A stretch of 64,000 bases of DNA, taken from contig JASANE010027756.1 of the NCBI GenBank assembly GCA_030248225.1, forward strand, positions 17,018 through 81,017. The letters are read 5' to 3'. Shown here in pieces: positions 61,354 to 64,000 of the stretch. This stretch comes from Trileptium ribeirensis. Lineage: Eukaryota > Nematoda > Enoplea > Enoplida > Thoracostomopsidae. Position 1 is the first letter of the stretch. The number at the start of each line of letters is the position of its first letter. The translations under genes and the position numbers were made by a program. A model generated the notes under the pieces. It did no database searches and was not told the origin of the DNA. It worked only from the letters and a program-made list of their open reading frames with translations.

Positions 61354-63426
61354 ATTAAAGTCGCTACTTCCTGAAACCATCTTAATGTGATCCATGCATA
61401 AAGCGAATTTTGTTCTAATAGTATCAGTTATATTTGTACTGCATCACACAATTTTATCTTCTTTGCTTCTTGTTTTATTCCACTTCTCCCAAATTTTGTC
61501 TTTCTTGTAATAATGTAGAAGCTTGGAATGCCATGGTTGATGGTTGGAATTAAGAACAATTAGCTTTTAAATGCAAATTTTATCACATAAATGAATCAAT
61601 GTCACTGTTTTCTTCGGAATACAATTTTACATTCATTGCTACTAATCCATCTCGAACAAAATCCATGTAGATTTCCATTAAAACGTATAAATTTATTATT
61701 TGTGAGCCATGATATTTTTGTGTTCATTCATGCTTGTTTGTACAGCTTTCGCTGCGGCTACTGCTGCTCTTGCTATCGTCATTCGTTTAATGAATTTTAT
61801 TTTAACAAAACTGAGATCTTTTTGTCTGTGGTTGGTCGATTTTTATTTCATCTAGTATTATCTTGCTTGCGTCGTAATGCTTGCTGCAGATGATACATAT
61901 CCCGGACAATGTGTGGAATGCTTGACCAAATGCTTTGTGTCTCGTTTTGTTTGTAGCACTAAATCTGAGTTTGCAGCATTAGAGACCCAAATACACAGCT
62001 TTTATTTAGGTATTCCTTTACTCTGTTAGGGACTGAAAATCTACAAATTTAAAAAGCTGGTGTTTGATGAAGCGGGAAAACTAGATACTTGGCTGGGACC
62101 GTTTGGGTTAGCGCAACATATAGTGTTATACGGTAAGGGCACTAATGCAGTGTAAATAAATGGAGCATGAAGAAAGTATATGAATTATATTCATGCGCAA
62201 ACTAAACGGCATTTGTACGGTAAGGATTTCTAGCTTATTTATATGTTCCACGGTTACTGAGAACGCGAAAACGGTTGGCGACTCATCATAATACATCACA
62301 ACTATATGTGGTGAAACTATATACTACTTTACTCACTATGCGAATGATTGGTTACCGGTTTTGCATGGTTCAGAGCCCAATACTCTGCCGCCGCAATGCA
62401 TCATTCTTCTGGTGGGCATTCGAAGTAGTTTCTTAAATAACTTCGGAACTCTCTTCGAATTCTATTAATTCATAATATTAAAAATTATTTTATTTCAATC
62501 CGATTCTGTCCAATACCGTGCGATGTCTGACGTTATCCCTATTTATGAACAAGACCCGTCTGGACCATAATATAGGCCAACAATATGCGAGAACTACGGC
62601 AAGATTTGCCGACAAAGACAAGGGTTGTTATGAACTTGGGTGTCAAAACATTTTACTTTGCCGTATTTAACACATGTCGATTTAAATTGACTTGCCCAGA
62701 GAGGAGTCGTTTTAAATCAACCAATCTCTAATGGCTTTGACGCGAATTGATTTGAAACCAAAAATGTTTAAAATCGGGTTTATGGTGAGTTATAGAATAT
62801 GGTTACTCTTTAGCATCACGTCAACAAGATGAATTAAATTTGTTGTACGATTGTCAGTAAAAGTAATCATTTGCGATTGTAATCTTATAGAATGATCATA
62901 TTCTATAACTCATGATAAGCCCAATTTGTAACGATATTCCAGGCGCCAAAACTATTCGGACCAAACGCATTCGGAGTCGGAATATTTGAAACCACATTGC
63001 CATGGTCAAGTCAACTGAAATCGACTCCTATTAAATCGGGAAAGTTAAATCCAACAACCACGGTAGTGGGTGCATCTTATAGTACTTCCAGCATTATGAC
63101 AGTCAAAATTACACAGTCTATTATAAAAGATACTCCTCTCTTGCTTGCAATACATACATAAATTTATCATGTGATAACTAATAAGATTATATTTGTAAAA
63201 TTCAACATGGACACAGTTGCTAGAGTCTGTACCTGTCTGGTCAGATAGATTAGATAATTAATATCAAGCAGTGGGCATATGGTGTTTGACAACGTATGTG
63301 TCAAGCTTGTCAAAGGCAAGCCAATGTTTGGACTCTGTGGTTTTCCATTGAAATGTATTACTGGCTTTCTGGACCTAGTCAAGCTGATGGCATAACGTTA
63401 TATCCTAAAACTCGCCCATGTCATTA
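61354..63426. other. no gene confirmed
   Basis: 2.1 kb spacer. One exon-like segment (62030-62132) is described among the findings. Otherwise no motif was recognised. Confidence 0.4.
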
Positions 63427-63614
63427 TTAGGGGCCGGACGTTATAACGTTGGAAAAAGAACAGCTTAGCGCCGTGGTGGTGGGGGGCGGCAGCCTCCCGA
63501 CTTAGGCTTAGGCGTAGTATATGGCTCATATAGATATCTTCTCTTACGCTAAGACTAAGGCTTAAGCTTATTATATCCAGAACGGCATAGCATACATTTC
63601 ACTTCCTCCCCTAA
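63427..63614 (-). mobile_element. 188-bp MITE, copy 2 (inverted)
   Basis: The reverse complement aligns end to end with 58693-58880: TTAGGGG, then GAAGTGAAATG, GCCGTTCT, AAGCCTTAGTCTTAG, CGCCTAAGCCTAAGTCGG, AGCTGTTCTTTTT, AACGTTATAACGTCCG and CCCCTAA. The G/C-rich central palindrome is degraded here. It lies 4.5 kb from copy 1 in opposite orientation. Confidence 0.7.
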
Positions 63615-64000
63615 AGGTTTTATTGGCTTTAAAAATTGTCCTAAAAACTTTGTGCGGTGGATTGAGAGCGGCACCTCCCGATTCTCAGTCTTAGCTGAGT
63701 ATAGTGAGAGCGGCACAGCCTGCATATCACATTTTTGGACTTTAGTGCAATTTTTGCCAAACAAAACATCATTAAGCTACAACGTACGTTCACAAGTATT
63801 TTATAGGTACAGCGTAACGTCTAGCTTGGCTCAAGACACCATACGTTGATCGACTTTGTTCATAATATATAGTTGAACTTGTTTGCGGTGGTAATCTTAT
63901 TAAAAGTAAGCGTCATTGACATTGCTCTATGAATATACCAGATAAGAAAATATTCATTTTGCAACCAATCCTCAGAGCGCACCTTCTCGATGGAAAATTG
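63615..64000. other. no gene seen
   Basis: Spacer to the window end. A short direct repeat, GAGAGCGGCAC (63663 and 63705), is the only structure noted. Confidence 0.45.

Overview
This is animal (metazoan) nuclear DNA. It is AT-rich, has long introns and is crowded with transposable elements. No prokaryotic gene organisation is visible. The sequence does not settle the animal lineage. The gene content (a FoxN1/4 forkhead gene with multi-kilobase introns, CR1-like and L2-like LINEs, a CsRn1-like Gypsy element, Merlin-like and hAT-like DNA elements, a eukaryotic tRNA-Thr) fits an invertebrate.

Layout: 1-0.33 kb holds a decayed zinc-finger coding fragment. A Merlin-derived repeat occurs three times (about 0.5-1.7, 13.3-13.7 and 26.3-27.7 kb). 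A satellite with a unit of about 175 bp (2.4-5.9 kb) is split by a 5'-truncated CR1-like LINE (3.03-5.36 kb). A longer CR1-like LINE follows at 6.7-11.0 kb. An L2-like LINE with an intact reverse-transcriptase frame lies at 15.9-19.8 kb, with three smaller L2-like pieces at 20.3-22.6 kb and a long C-rich tract between them. A reversed CR1-like LINE lies at 28.9-30.65 kb. A nearly complete Gypsy LTR retrotransposon on the minus strand occupies 30,764-35,605; it has LTRs, primer site, polypurine tract and a 4-bp target duplication. Nothing recognisable was found at 35.6-42.2 kb.

The one clear host protein gene begins at 42,258 on the plus strand. It is a FoxN1/4-type forkhead transcription factor; four exons are visible (42258-43933, 47241-47364, 48031-48139, 51617-51717) and encode 670 codons without a stop. 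The gene continues downstream, but later exons could not be identified with confidence. An intact tRNA-Thr(AGU) gene sits in its third intron. The region after exon 4 holds a 2,039-bp hAT-like non-autonomous element with perfect 8-bp target duplications, a second inverted-repeat element nested inside it, two inverted copies of a 188-bp MITE, and a minisatellite made of two oppositely oriented runs of a 32-bp unit.

Most coding sequence here is transposon-derived and broken. The best candidates for function are the FoxN1/4 gene and the tRNA. The structures most worth a second look are the hAT-like element, the inverted 32-bp arrays, the uniform GTT-type splice donors, and a 23-bp sequence shared by the 5' regions of two different LINE types.
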